From: Ophioderma brevispina
Lineage: Eukaryota; Echinodermata; Ophiuroidea; Amphilepidida; Ophiodermatidae
DNA: 64,000 nt
Assembly: GCA_023653785.1 (NCBI GenBank)
Contig: JAMKCH010088216.1
Span: forward strand, 62,001 to 126,000
Direction: 5' to 3'
A program made the translations under genes and the position numbers. This document shows positions 49,201 to 59,092 of the stretch, in pieces; position 1 is the stretch's first letter; each line of letters begins with the position of its first letter. The notes below the pieces were generated by a model. The model saw only the letters and a list, made by a program, of their open reading frames with translations, did not search any database and was not told the origin of the DNA.

Positions 49201-49803
49201 ATATAATTCCTTCGACATTATCGATGCTTTTAAAAATGTTATAAAAATGTTCAGTGTTTGAACTCCGAAACGTTCCCTTTGCCAATATTTTAAACGAATC
49301 GTTTTTTAAAACGTTTGGGTTTTTTTTTGTATTTTTTTTAAATTATTAAAAATTTTAACATTAATTTTCCTTTAATGGTTTTCATTTTCATAACATTTCT
49401 GAGTACCAACACTAAAGCATTCTATTGCAAGTTTTAAAAATGTATTTCTGGTTATTGGCGAAAGTTTATTTTTAAAGGAATAATAATCGAGACCATAGAA
49501 ATTTGGATTCTGAGAGAACGCCAATAATAAGTGAAGTTCCTGAAGAGTTAGATATATGAGAAGACGAAAAAGTAACTTAGGTTTTAAATTTTATGGGAAT
49601 TTATTAGAAGATAGCCCTGCTTCAGATAACTAAACATACATTAATATATGTTACTTACCAAGTGCATTAAGTGCTCGAGCCTTTGGACTGTCAGTGTTGC
49701 GCGTTACACCTCGCACTTGAAAGTTCTTGTCTTTCAAAAGAGCACGCACTACAGAGCCTCCTTGTGTCCCGGTTGCTCCAAAAACAACAATTACCTTAGC
49801 CAT
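34081..49803 (-). CDS. NMRAL1-like: NmrA-like family protein, copy A (five exons, 301 aa, intact)
   Basis: Joined exons are 49803-49659, 48091-47964, 45501-45261, 42823-42630 and 34278-34081, giving 906 nt with no internal stop. The product is an atypical short-chain dehydrogenase of the NmrA/HSCARG family. In human NMRAL1 such proteins bind NADP(H), act as a redox sensor and regulate partners rather than catalyse. Seen here: a Rossmann glycine motif (GATGTQG, residues 9-15); Arg35 in VTRN, which aligns with the NADP-phosphate-binding Arg37 of human HSCARG; GVFGVTN after the third strand; FYMENL; and a C-terminal LGFPGA-DLAAMF helix block. Length matches the family (about 300 aa). The start is the MAKVI methionine, shared with copy B. 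All donors are GT and all acceptors AG. It is the most upstream member of a three-gene minus-strand array. Its last intron is about 8.35 kb and full of transposon relics. Exon structure and family are secure; NADP(H) sensing is inferred from the family. Confidence 0.9.
34511..34852. mobile_element. Palindromic element built of CACTCTTTT motifs, copy A intron 4
   Basis: About 340 bp. The left arm GTAAAAGAGTGAAAATTTCA, TTGTACTTAAAAAGAGTGAA, AAAAATCACTCCAAAAAGAG is mirrored by the right arm CTCTTTTTGGAGTGATGTTC, TTTTTAAGTACAAACCCACT, AATTTTTCACTCTTTTAC. The motif GAGTG/CACTC occurs more than 20 times. The centre (about 34650-34710) has ACGAAGGACAA twice. Confidence 0.8.
35360..35820. repeat. Dispersed repeat, inverted relative of 39530-40390
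   Basis: GGACTCTTTGTATATTCTTG, AAGGTCAAAGGTCAATGACA and TTTTGGGGGTCAA are reverse complements of the two units at 39530-39850 and 40130-40395. Together they bracket the DIRS-like relic. Confidence 0.65.
36287..37186. repeat. Near-identical 441-bp direct duplication split by a poly-T run
   Basis: 36287-36727 and 36746-37186 (offset 459 bp) differ at only about two positions (CGCCATC/CGCCGTC and TGACTCC/TGATTCC). The spacer is a run of T. Both units carry the DIRS RNase H start. Confidence 0.9.
36287..38805 (+). mobile_element. DIRS-like tyrosine-recombinase retrotransposon, degenerate (RNase H and YR parts)
   Basis: Plus-strand fragments in changing frames give the order of a DIRS 3' half. 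RNase H: TTDACKLG, GAHLLSLRGQAA, HINVLELFAIFLALRH, VVRCDNMN, then GHRADRL, SLIPDTA, VDLFASVMNRR, DPRAVKRDAMAADRSGLIAY. Linker: RGPPADAFVPE. Recombinase core-binding part: YHAWCADREFDPAIS and VGNFLKEVF. A C-terminal piece: CWSSTSTF after a degenerate AYDV. DIRS elements integrate with a tyrosine recombinase, and the HINxLEL / VDLFAS / AxWC sequence order is typical. Stops and frameshifts throughout mean it is dead. The RNase H start is present twice (see the 441-bp duplication). No gag or reverse transcriptase was found upstream. It lies sense to plus, opposite to the host gene. Confidence 0.72.
39060..40395. repeat. Direct repeats downstream of the DIRS-like relic
   Basis: 39530-39850 and 40130-40395 share TTATTGACCCCCAAAACATG, GACCTTTGACCTTG, TATATAGGCCTACCAGAATA. 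39090-39180 resembles 39825-39915 (TTGTTATTCTCC, AGGGCGAATTA/AGGGCGAATCA). Divergence is mostly by indels. Confidence 0.65.
40722..41096. mobile_element. TTAA-flanked MITE, inverse copy of the 7254-7622 element
   Basis: Starts TTAAGGCCGACTCAGAGATT and ends TTTCGAAATCTCTGAGTCAG with ACTTAA. The interior AGAAAATCACAACTTGTTAA and AAATGTTTACTTACTGCAT is the reverse complement of the 7.3-kb copy. Confidence 0.7.
41297..42172. mobile_element. Long inverted-repeat element, about 0.9 kb, copy A intron 4
   Basis: The left arm AGTAGGGTTCTAAATTAGAA, TTGAAGGGTGCTGAATCAAA, AATTTGAAATCAAGTCAAAT is mirrored by the right arm ACTTGATTTCAAATTTACCC, TTCAGCACCCTTCAAACTAT and ATTTATAACCCTACTAATT. Arms are about 250 bp, with a worn interior. 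Confidence 0.75.
42274..42620. mobile_element. TTAA-flanked MITE abutting the copy A intron 4 donor
   Basis: Starts TTAAAGGGCCATTTCGTGAT and ends GATCACGAAATGCACCTTTAA. The centre holds TCCGTAAACGGACAGAAAT. The intron donor GT is at 42629-42628, so only GTAAGTATA separates exon 4 from the TTAA. Confidence 0.8.
42630..42823 (-). CDS. NMRAL1-like: Copy A exon 4
   Basis: 194 nt, with acceptor TTTTTTAG|TTATAC and donor CAGAC|GTAAGT. It encodes the GQAVAALFRCPDLYLGKAIGL region typical of the family. The donor is followed at intron position +10 by the end of a MITE (see 42274-42620). Confidence 0.9.
43339..43712. mobile_element. Inverted-repeat element, TGTCGTCACTGGGCGGGAAA termini
   Basis: The left end GTCGTCACTGGGCGGGAAAA faces TTTTTCCCGCCCAGCGACGA. 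Internal arms also mirror (TATTTGACCTTTAAGAG versus CATTTGACCTCTGG; TAAGATAATTAATTACC in the centre). It is nested in a G-rich repeat marked by GGGTCCATGGACCCCC (42908) and GGGGTCCATGGGAC (43807). Confidence 0.7.
45261..45501 (-). CDS. NMRAL1-like: Copy A exon 3
   Basis: 241 nt, from acceptor ACACAG|GGTAAG to donor ACTAG|GTACGT. It encodes the central helix and strand (LVDACKAAGVKHLIF), the HFDAKGEIEKYM helix and the PCTSVRYSFYMENL segment that bounds the substrate-side cleft. It ends in phase 1. Confidence 0.9.
45785..46982. repeat. Duplicated 480-500-bp segment split by a poly-A run
   Basis: 45943-46422 recurs at 46486-46980 with very high identity. The second unit has one extra stretch of about 15 bp near 46800 (TATTTATGGCATGTTTGTGG). 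A 20-A run precedes the second unit. The first unit overlaps an inverted pair, ATTACGGCGGTCCGG (45799) and CCGGACCGCCGTAGAAC (46113). In copy A intron 2. Confidence 0.8.
47964..48091 (-). CDS. NMRAL1-like: Copy A exon 2
   Basis: 128 nt, exactly the length of exon 2 in the other two copies. The acceptor is TTTCAG|GCGTAG and the donor CAGCAG|GTATTG. It encodes the VQASLDD strand and turn and the conserved GVFGVTNFWEH segment that lines the cofactor pocket in this family. Confidence 0.9.
48188..49140. mobile_element. Large hairpin element, about 950 bp, copy A intron 1
   Basis: The left arm GGGGCCTGTAGTGTAAGAGT, GGGTTTCAAGGTTATACAGG, AAAAATGGTGAAAAAGTCAA is mirrored by AATTGACTTTTTCACCATTT, CTGTGTAACCTTGAAATCCA and CACTCACATAAAA ... 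CACTACAGTCCCC. Arms are about 430 bp and pair almost throughout. No ORF. A truncated relative lies at 14990-15650. Confidence 0.85.
49659..49803 (-). CDS. NMRAL1-like: Copy A exon 1
   Basis: Encodes residues 1-48 plus one base. It starts at the MAKVI methionine and includes the glycine-rich dinucleotide motif and the VTRN arginine. It ends at a strong donor (CTTG|GTAAGT). The reading frame stays open upstream of the ATG, but conservation with the other copies begins at this methionine. Confidence 0.9.
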
Positions 49804-52500
49804 CTTAACAAATTTGGTTTTGAAACATAAATGAAACAACGATTGAAATAATGTGTAGATTACAATAGAGAGTAAGAGTACTTCATACACGTTGCTTATG
49901 GCTTCTGTAGTGGCAGATGAAAGAATGGGCGAAATGGACTTTGTCCTGGCGTAAATAAATCTGTGGACAATATGACCTCTGGATCGGAATAAGTTCAAGA
50001 CCTCTGGATTATTTGAGGGCTTGTCTGAAATATAGATTAGATAATGTTGTAATAGAATGAATGACGTATGCGGTATTTAAATAAATATCGACGCGTCAAT
50101 AAGGGTCATTTAAACGATAAAGTGTATACAGATAGAGTGAATTTTAACATGGGGAATTGTATTAATTGTTGTATTTTTTAATATTAGTTATTAATTATGC
50201 TTTAACACCTGTTTGAAAATAGCCAAAAGTACAAAATATTACAGAATGGAAAACCAACAATATCGCATAAGGATAACATACAACAATGGTGGAAATGGTG
50301 GGATGCACAGATGACATTCACCTATGGGACCATCCCATAGGAAGCTTGAACAGCGGCAATTAGTTACCAAAACAAATATCTTCCGTGTCAAATTGAGGAT
50401 CTGAGGTTAGAAAATGGAAAAGAAGTAGTGGATCTAATGTTGAAGGGCATTAGCTCCCAATAGAAGTAACGCGTGGAAAAATGTGGATTTGTGTGATTTC
50501 GTTCTGAGGAAATGTGGAGATGCAGTGGCGTAGGCAGTCTTGCGGTTCTGTGGGGGCAAAAGCCAGGTCAGGGCAAAGTCTAACCCGGTCAGGGGAAAAG
50601 TAATACCCGGGACGAGCCATAACGATCGGAGGGTAAATTTGGGTGATTTTGCATGATTTTTCATTAAATTCCACGGATTTATCTGTTTTTTTTTTTTATT
50701 CAAGGGGACACTCTGCTCCCCTTGCCCGTATTGGCTACGTCACTGAGGAGATGGCAATCAGACGAAGACCTAGTGAATGGAGGGATGGTCCTGCGCTGGT
50801 GATTTAAAAACAAGAAAGTGATGATCTAGTAAATTGTTATACTGACTATACCTACATATGTGAAATATGATTAGATTACTTATTACTTATTTCTTAATAT
50901 TGCACTAATTCAAAATGTGAACTATGAATTGACACACATAGTAATATTGGTTAGCGGTAATGACTCTCGTGATCCGAAAATTGAAAACTGAAATTTGCAT
51001 GATCACGGAAATTTAATCACTCATTTAACTCTTATTGAATGTTACGATTCCTTTTTCTGTAGTTGGTCGTAATTTTTTGCTAAACTACACAATTTGTTTG
51101 GCTAACCTTTGCAAAGAATTGCGATGAATACATAATGGTCAATTTTCAGTATTATGATTGGCAGATGTGTGTGTAATACAAGAAAATGATGGTAAAAATG
51201 CATTTTGGCTAAAAATTAGAAAATGGTCCTTGAATGCTGCAAGCTACGAACACGTAATCCTTCAATATAATGATTACATATAGATTATAAAATGACCTTA
51301 AAATCATAATGAATATTTTATGAATAACAATTTTGATAAAACAACTAAAACAAACAAAAACACAAAATAACAACAAACAAATAAACAAAACAAATAAAAT
51401 GAACAAAAACATACAAGTGTAAATATGCCCTAAAACGTATGTTATCTATCACGATCATAATCAAGTTCTTGTTTGCAATGATATTTATATCCATAAATAT
51501 TTATGTTAATATGTAAATGTTATTCCTAAGTGATCCCCAGCAAGGAAAGGTATGGTCACACGCGGAGGCGCCCTTTGCAATTTCGTTAAGTTGTCCAATT
51601 TACCAAACGCCTGTCTGTCCGTCAGCACACGGTGTTCATGGAGCGCTGCTTGATTAATATCGGATTTTTGTGTCTCTGCATTTTAAATCAATGGAAAACG
51701 TTGCGCTTGGTTTTTCATTCTTTAAGAATATTGCTCCGGTATTTAGTTGATATGTATATGCACTTGTTTCTGTTACACGCGCGGCACGGATTTTATGTTA
51801 CAGTCTTACTGCAGTAAGTACAATCGTGCAAGCATAGAGTGCAAGCAATTATCTATGACTTAAGCAGGTTTGGGATTTGGAGTGTAGAAACGCGGTCAAT
51901 TAATAACATAACTGGATAACAGCACTGAGATTTTATCTCTTGAATTATTGAAGCAGATGTAAAATCGGGTGGTTTACAAATATCGCGTTGATGTTGACAA
52001 CAGAAAATGCAACTTGAATACCTAAATCTCTCTACCAACGCTGATACCATTACACTTAATGCGATTATTATATGCAAAATAGTCATCATCAGTTGTACAT
52101 TCGACTAGATATATTTTTTTGAGGATTGTATTATGACTAGTGTCGGAAGAAAGTAATGCGAGGCCTTTCTGACAATTGCATTGCAGCAGTTACCGAGACC
52201 AATGTTATGGTGAAGATGTCGAAGCATCTCATACGTCAATAAACCCATTGCGAGAGCGTTGACAGATGTAACTTTCCTACACTAGCCCTTTTGCAGCTGC
52301 AATCACAAAAGTGTTCTCCATGAAATGGTCGCCTGGAATGTTCCTCCACAAACTCATCCTTGTGATTTGTAGGCTCTATACCATATTGGTATTATAATCA
52401 GTATTGATACAACGTATCTAAAAGCGAATGTTTTGAGCACGGGCTGACAAAAGAGTCAGCTCGCGCAAAATCTTTTCTACCACACTGGAATATTTTGTGC
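49804..52500. other. Region upstream of the gene array
   Basis: AT-rich DNA with the small TIR element at 50523-50745. No recognisable exons. The copy A promoter is expected near 49850-50100, but no diagnostic element is visible. Confidence 0.35.
50523..50745. mobile_element. Small TIR element, CAGTGGCGTAG / CTACGTCACTG ends
   Basis: CAGTGGCGTAGGCAG at the left and GGCTACGTCACTG at the right form inverted ends. The interior carries GGTCAGGGCAAAGTC and GGTCAGGGGAAAAG in direct order. About 220 bp. Confidence 0.6.
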
Positions 52501-52622
52501 AAGCGTTTACGTCGGAGAGACATTCTCCATTTAAATTAAGCGGAAAAAAGAAGCGACAAAAGGACAAACCACCTAGAGACGACAGTGGTAGTAGCAGACA
52601 GAAGAGACGGAGACTGGACAGT

Positions 52623-52690
52623 ATGGGTACTCAACGCGAAGGATGTCCAGCCTGTTATAAGTGTCTTCTTGTGCTCTTTAACATAATCTT
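52623..52690 (+). CDS. Candidate first coding exon, tetraspanin-like (partial, tentative)
   Basis: An ATG opens a short frame reading MGTQREGCPACYKCLLVL and then FNIILG, ending at a GGGGTAAGG donor. The pattern of cysteines, a basic residue, then a hydrophobic stretch with FN resembles the N-terminus of tetraspanins, whose first coding exon often stops inside the first membrane helix (as in CD9). Upstream in the same frame is a very basic stretch (KKKRQKDKPP, RQKRRR) with no ATG, which could be 5' UTR or an earlier exon. I found no convincing second exon downstream, and the following 2 kb is a duplicated repeat. This is a weak inference from about 24 residues. Confidence 0.3.
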
Positions 52691-53169
52691 AGGGGTAAGG
52701 CTTACGATTTTTTAATGATTCGATTTACATAAATAAAACAAGTTGCATTGAAGAGACACGTTCTTGAAGACTTAACGAAAATTTACTCTGGTATATGTGT
52801 TATGTGTGTGTGAGGGGAGTGTACAAAGTGTTTAATGTATTTGTTGTTACTGTGGGTTACTGCTATATTGTCGTCGTTGTTTCACGATATTCATGTACTT
52901 GGAGCTTATTTTCCAGAACCGCTTAAATACGCATATTGTTGTTATATTATATTGCTATTATTGCTAATTTAAGGGTCTTTTAATAGTATTTTGCGTTACT
53001 CCTTAATCTGATAACTTTTGTTTAGTTTTGTTATTGTTTCTATCGCCTTTTAATCAGTTCCACATTAGCAATTATAAATAATAGTGTATCGTGTTATTTC
53101 AAACATAGCTTATAACAAACTTTTTCCTATAATTGAAAGAGCCACAAAATAATAATTCTATCTCATAAC

Positions 53170-54595
53170 ATTTGTTCCTTTGCATTTTTGTATTTTATAA
53201 GTATATTGTTCAGAGAATTATTTACAAGCTATTGACGCCATTTGAAAATTGCACGATGTATTTCAAAAGGTTATGAAAAATTTTCATGGGAGGTAATTGT
53301 TTATGCAAATTGTTCAAGTATACCTTCCCAATGTGATATTTCTCGCCCCCGTGTTGCTCGCCAAACCTCGGGCGATTTCTTGGTATGTATTTAATAACAG
53401 CACGAAATCACTGGAAGATGGTCATATTATTTGGTGTCGTTCAAGCTTAACAAATCTGTTAGAGTGTCAATAAACGTATCTACGGTTTTGGAAAGATACG
53501 CTGGGTAGATTTGGTTATCCAGTCATTTATCATTTTCCATTAAATGCCTACCTTTACATAGGTATTTGCTTTCTGATATAATAAGGTAAGATAAGGAATT
53601 AAGCCTTTAAAAATGGAAAAGGTTCAATGCAAACATTAACTTACTCAATATAGATGCGAAAACACCTTCCTAACAGACTTTCAGTCAGGATAATCGGTGA
53701 CATATCTAACATATATATTTAAAAGGTCGTAGAGCAGAAATTAAACCGAGAAATCCTTTGGGGAAATCATTCTCAAAATCTCCTTTTCAGCACCATAACA
53801 AATAAATTGCATGCATGGAGTACTACACTACCAATGCATATAACCTTCAATTTACTGTACTCTGTGATTGATTCCTCCTTTTTCTGCAATTTACTTCTAT
53901 TTTTACCTTCGTGATTTTAGGCCAAATAATTAAAAAAAGGTTTGTCCAAAACATATGGCAAAAAAATCTATATGCTATGTTTTGTGGTTTCTTTTCAGAA
54001 AATGAGCAAAGAGCTCGATGTATTTCAAAATATTATGAACATATTGCGACGCAATTGTTTATGCAAATTGTTCATATATACCTTCCTAATATGATGTTTT
54101 TAGCCCCATGTTGCCCGCCAAACCTCGGGCGATTTCTTGGTATGTATTTAATAACAGCACGAAATCACTGGAAGATGATCATAATTAATTATCATTTGGT
54201 GTCGTTCAAGCTTATCCAATCTCTAATACAGTAATGTAAATAAACATATCTATGTTTTGGCAAGTTACGCTGGATAAAGTTGTTTATCCAGTTATTATCA
54301 TTATCCATTAAATGCGTACCTTTAAATATTTTTCCTTTCTGATTTATAATACGATCATATAAACGAAGTAATCCTATAATAAGGGAAAAGGTGAATGCCA
54401 ACATTAACTTACTCAATATAGATGCGAAAAACACCCTTCCAAGAGACTTTCAGTTGGATAATCGGTGACATTCTAGCAATATATTTAAAAGGTCGTAGAC
54501 GCAGAATTTAAACCGAGAAATCCTTGGGGAAATCATTCTCAAAATCTCCTTTTCAGCACCATAACAAATAAATTGAATGGGTGAAAGTGCAATCG
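53170..54595. repeat. Tandem duplication, two units of about 770 bp and 650 bp
   Basis: 53240-53830 and 54010-54590 share GCAAATTGTTCA(A/T)(G/A)TATACC, CCTCGGGCGATTTCTTGGTA, GCACGAAATCACTGGAAGAT, AAAGGTCGTAGA and CAAAATCTCCTTTTCAGCAC. Indels and substitutions indicate an older or less accurately called duplication. Confidence 0.8.
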
Positions 54596-54754
54596 GTACT
54601 GCCACTAACGCGTCAATACAAACTACCAATTTCCTGTACTACCTCTCCTTTATACCTTTTGTCGAGGCAAGTAATTAGTGGTCTACACACATTGGCAAAA
54701 GCTTTGACTATGGGTGTTGGGTGTTTTTAAGGAAAATAAGCAAAGAGCTAAGCG

Positions 54755-54820
54755 GAATATTTTTTTTTTTTTTTTTATTTTTTTTTTTTTTTTGGTTTGT
54801 TGTTTTTTTTTTTTTACAAT
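54755..54820. repeat. Poly-T tract
   Basis: An interrupted run of T. It could be the reverse complement of a retroposon tail; no SINE or LINE body was identified beside it. Confidence 0.8.
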
Positions 54821-55169
54821 TTGTTTTTAGACGTCTTCTTTGGTTGCCATTTTATACCCATTTTTTTTTAATTTTCTTTTCTGACGACTAATTCGGCTTC
54901 ATTGCATACCATTATGCTACAAAAAGTTTCCTCACTTTTGCGGCGCGGGTAGTGAGACAAACTTCCCCCCCCCTTAAGCAGGGTTTTACAAATTCACAGA
55001 ATGAGTTGAAAGAAAAGTACTCCGACAAAAGAATTAGAGCCAAATTTAACGTATTTGCCCAACGCCTGATTCGTATGTCATTAGTGAAAAATTAGAAGTG
55101 AAAGATTAAAGGGGTTCCAAAATACATTGTTAAATGACATGATGAAACATTACGACCTATGCATTGTCA

Positions 55170-55765
55170 CGTAAAAATTACAGTGCCAATTTACAGGAAA
55201 ATTACTGTAAAAAACGTTAAAAATTACAGTATTTGGCTGTAATGGGAAATACAGGAAAATACACAAAAAAAATAAAAAAATTAAAAAATATGACAAAATC
55301 TAAAAGTGAAGACTTTATCGAATTTAATGACAAAACATCATTATACACTACTATGAATTTTTCAATTATACCATAAGTATACTAAAATATACAGGAAAAT
55401 ACTGTAAATTTTACAGAGAAAATACTGGCAGCATTCTGCCAACAAATACCGCGAAAAATATAGCTTACAGGTTTGCATTCAAATTTACTGTATATTGTTA
55501 CAGTTGATGAATAATTTTACAACAAACTGTAAAGTTTTGCAGTAGATGCAAAGTAAAAAATGTGGATAGGCCTACTAAGTTCTCGGTCGTCAGTGCTTTT
55601 TTTATCTCCACCACCTTCACAATCTTGTAATAACTCACCAATATAATGTTTTTAAGCGTTTTGATTACATAATGTTATCAGTATACTGTAAATTGTACGT
55701 AATTTTGTTGGCCAGAATTGCTGCAGGATTTACTGTAAAATTGACAGGTTGTTTTACCGTGTGCG
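55170..55765. mobile_element. TACAGTAAA-rich noncoding element
   Basis: Dense ACTGTAA/TTACAGT motifs in both directions (AAAATTACTGTAAAAAACG, AATTACAGTATTTGGCTGTA, TACTGTAAATTTTACAG, TTTACTGTAAAATTGACAG). The layout suggests a fold-back DNA element of about 600 bp with worn edges. Confidence 0.5.
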
Positions 55766-56029
55766 CATGCGTATCGAATTTAAGATGGTGATGAATTATC
55801 TGACAGGCGGCAACGTTACATCAAAAATTTTACTTTTTTGCCCTCAACTCGACATGGACCCCGCCGATTTTAAATTTCAGTCGCGTCGAAGCACCATTAT
55901 ACGCATGCGAACTTTCCTTCGGTGTGATGTAATACGTCACTCTACAATGTATTGGGGGAGGGGCGGTAATCAATTTAAGTACATAAACTGTCAAAAATAT
56001 CGATCTGATGAAGTATTCTAAAACAAATC

Positions 56030-58180
56030 TAAGGTAAAAGTAGACGCTCTTAAAAATGTCGTCGATTCCAAAATGTTTGGAAACACGTGATTTGCCTAAG
56101 GCCACATTATGGAATATAAAGAGAAGCATAGGGACCAGGGGTCCGTTCCCGAAACCATGATCGTAAAATTTCATCTTAGCACGGCTTAAATTTTGTTACG
56201 GACCATGGTAGTAGCGTCCGAACAGTGTACTTAAGATGTTCGTAAGGCATTTCTACCAGTAAAACCTACGACAATTACGTTAAAATAAACTAAGCCGATT
56301 TAAAGGTCATTCCATTCATTGATTGGGATTCAAATGGCTCTGTCTGGGTGCAAAAGTCTGAGACACGTTGCGAAGTTACCATTGCCTATTATCATCAGGT
56401 TGATATGGTTTTCTTGGTGTGGTATCTATAGAACGTTAATTTATCAAGTATTAAAACACGTCGGACAGGGTTCGCTGATGGTGGTCAAACGCTGGTCTGA
56501 TCGTTATTTTTTGTGGTGTGGTGTGGGGTATGTGTGTGTTAAATCTTCAATATTTTTTATTGGCTTATGTAGCTCTGTGCTTCACTTCTTTTCATCACGG
56601 TTTTAATTAATTCGTTAGTACAATGTTTAATTATAGTGACTATTTAAGTTAGTTATAGCTCTGCGAGTGAGAGCCGTTTATTTCATTCTGTCACAATTTA
56701 GATGTAATCCATACTTATTTTGTTCTTTTTTTTAAATCGAAATTCGGGGGTTCCTTTATTTATAAAAGAAGAAATATAATTTAAAACTCAATATCGTGTT
56801 AACATGTAAATGCAGATCTCTACCATAAACTTAATAATGTACCATTTTAAGTTAATTAGGCAAGATGTGTAAATTCTAACTTGCTTGGCACATGTACGGT
56901 ATTGTAAAGTTTTCTCAATAAATATAACATAAGCCTATATAACAAGATGTCCATGTAGGTAAAATCCGAGAATAAAGATAATTGTTCTTGAAATATATCA
57001 CTTGATAAGAATCACTTTTTGTTTAGGGTCTCGGGTTCCAGATATCCTTTTGTATTCTAAATTCGCACATTTAAGATTTTGTTTGGCAATGAAATATACT
57101 GGGTTAGAGGGTCAAGTGGGTCATGAGGAACCTACATAAAATTATTTTATTTTTTACTTTAAAAGGGTTATAGTGTTATAATTGTCTGCATAAACCTTGA
57201 AGTTAACAAGCGCTAGCTACCAACCCTTACTCTAACGCCATAAGTCCATGATGATCCCACTCGTCTAAGATGGACATCTCGCGTATATTTGTATATATTC
57301 AAAAGCAAGGACACAATAGGGTAACAGGCATATTAGTTTTCGTTTCATTAGATAACATATATATTGGTGTGTGCCAATATACTCATGCACAAGAGTAGTT
57401 ATTCATGTAGACAGTAATTTATGCATTTAAACCCTTTTTTTAGCAAATAACACCTCGGCATAATTGTTACTTTTCTTTACTGCCAATGTTGGTCGAATTT
57501 ATGCTAGGTGTAATAATTATACCAGAGAACTTTCTCTCAATACATTCAAATCTGGCCAGTGCCTTACAAATAACGATGTAGTGTGACGTGTTTCACCCTA
57601 GCTATGTCTACAGTACAGAGACAACACGTACTATCCCTCACTTAAGTTAAATGGAAATAACCATCATTTTTAGATAAATGTTCACCAGTTTAGACATGCT
57701 GTACTCATAAATCACACTTCCTTAACTAATACTTTCACTTGGGGAAGGGGATCACCACCTTTGGAAGTAACGGTGATTTAACTGAAAAATCGGAGGTCTT
57801 TTCAGACACGCCCCTAAAATGTGATGGTTGCAATAAAAGAGCTATATTTTTATTTAAAAAAAAAGGAAATATGTTTTGAAATTGTGAGAAAATTCCGCAA
57901 AGAGATAGGCTACATAATTCTTTTTATTTCAAATTAGTTTGAAAATCGGTCATTGGATGACCATGAGCGACAACAAACCAAAACCAAAATAAACAAATCA
58001 CTAAAAAACACATACACACATACCACACCACATACAGCCCACCACATACAACCCCCATACACACACCAACCAACACAAGGGTGCCCACCCGGGTCTCGTA
58101 AATTGAGCATGTCAAAATGCTGGAATCATATCCCAGCCTCACATTTAGACTATGGGGACATGTCCTTCTATGCTGGTGTT
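56030..58180. other. Gene-poor stretch
   Basis: AT-rich. A CA/CCA-rich tract lies at about 58005-58080. The open frames in it have no recognisable motif. Confidence 0.35.
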
Positions 58181-58182
58181 TT

Positions 58183-59092
58183 GTGGTCCCCATCGGAGGG
58201 GCTAAGGGGAACCAAGTGTAAATACATAATAAATTATTAAAATCATATAACCGTTGTTCTCGCAAATTAAATGGCACATTTTCTTTTTTTTTTTTTTTTT
58301 TTTATTATTGGAAATGAATAAAATGTCACTTCAATTTATTTTCCCCCCCGTATCCGGACCAATAGATGACACTAGACTTCGCAAACAATGGAGCTAAAGA
58401 TAAACATTACGACCCAGTACGTAGAAAACACGTCAGATTCCTTTTCATCTGGGAGTGAAGGACCATTCTTATAATTGTCTGCGCGGTTGAAGAGATTCAG
58501 GTGTTCCGATTTAGACGAGTATTTTTAATGACGTAAAAACAACATACTTATCCTCATTCACATATAAGTAAATATTGAGCTTCTATAGGCGTGTTCAATT
58601 AACTTGACCATATTTTTCATCATTTATTCGAAAAGAAGAAAGACAAACCAAACATCATGACAAAATGTTTGCTGGGTAGTTGAACCTAACAAACTTTGCC
58701 GCGAATAAAATCTTTAACATATTGCTTAACTCTATTTCTAATCAATTTAACGCGTTTTCAGATTAACCTTAGGGTCAACGACCTATATAATAATGTAAAC
58801 TGCGTTAGTTATTGTGAAGAGGAAGGGTATTTGTTACTCAACACGAATCGTGTAGGTGATAAACACCTACTGTAACAAGGTCAGCCATTACCGGGCCCCA
58901 TTGTAAATTTAGTTAATGGTTGCTGAAGTATACATATCCACTGGTCACGATATTGGGAAAGAGACATTGAGGTGATATTTTATTCATTTCAAGAAAATGT
59001 GCCAGTTTTTATGCGCGCAGAACAGGCAGTATATGATGTAATTCATTTATTATGAAATTACAATTGGTTTTCCCTAGCCTCCGATGGGGACA
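58183..59092. mobile_element. Element of about 0.9 kb with GTCCCCATCGGAGG termini
   Basis: The left end GGTCCCCATCGGAGGGGCTA ... ACATAATAAATTATT faces AATTCATTTATTATGAAATT ... CCTAGCCTCCGATGGGGACA. Inverted arms extend at least 60 bp. The interior holds a poly-T run and no ORF. Confidence 0.65.

Noticed and set aside
49804..49998. Upstream extension of copy A in the same frame
   Set aside because: The frame is open, but none of the family similarity extends before MAKVI, and copies B and C begin at the matching Met. Likely 5' UTR.
57924..58277. Hydrophobic 117-codon minus-strand frame, possible membrane protein
   Set aside because: The hydrophobic V/C/G run is the translation of a CA-rich tract, not a membrane helix under selection.
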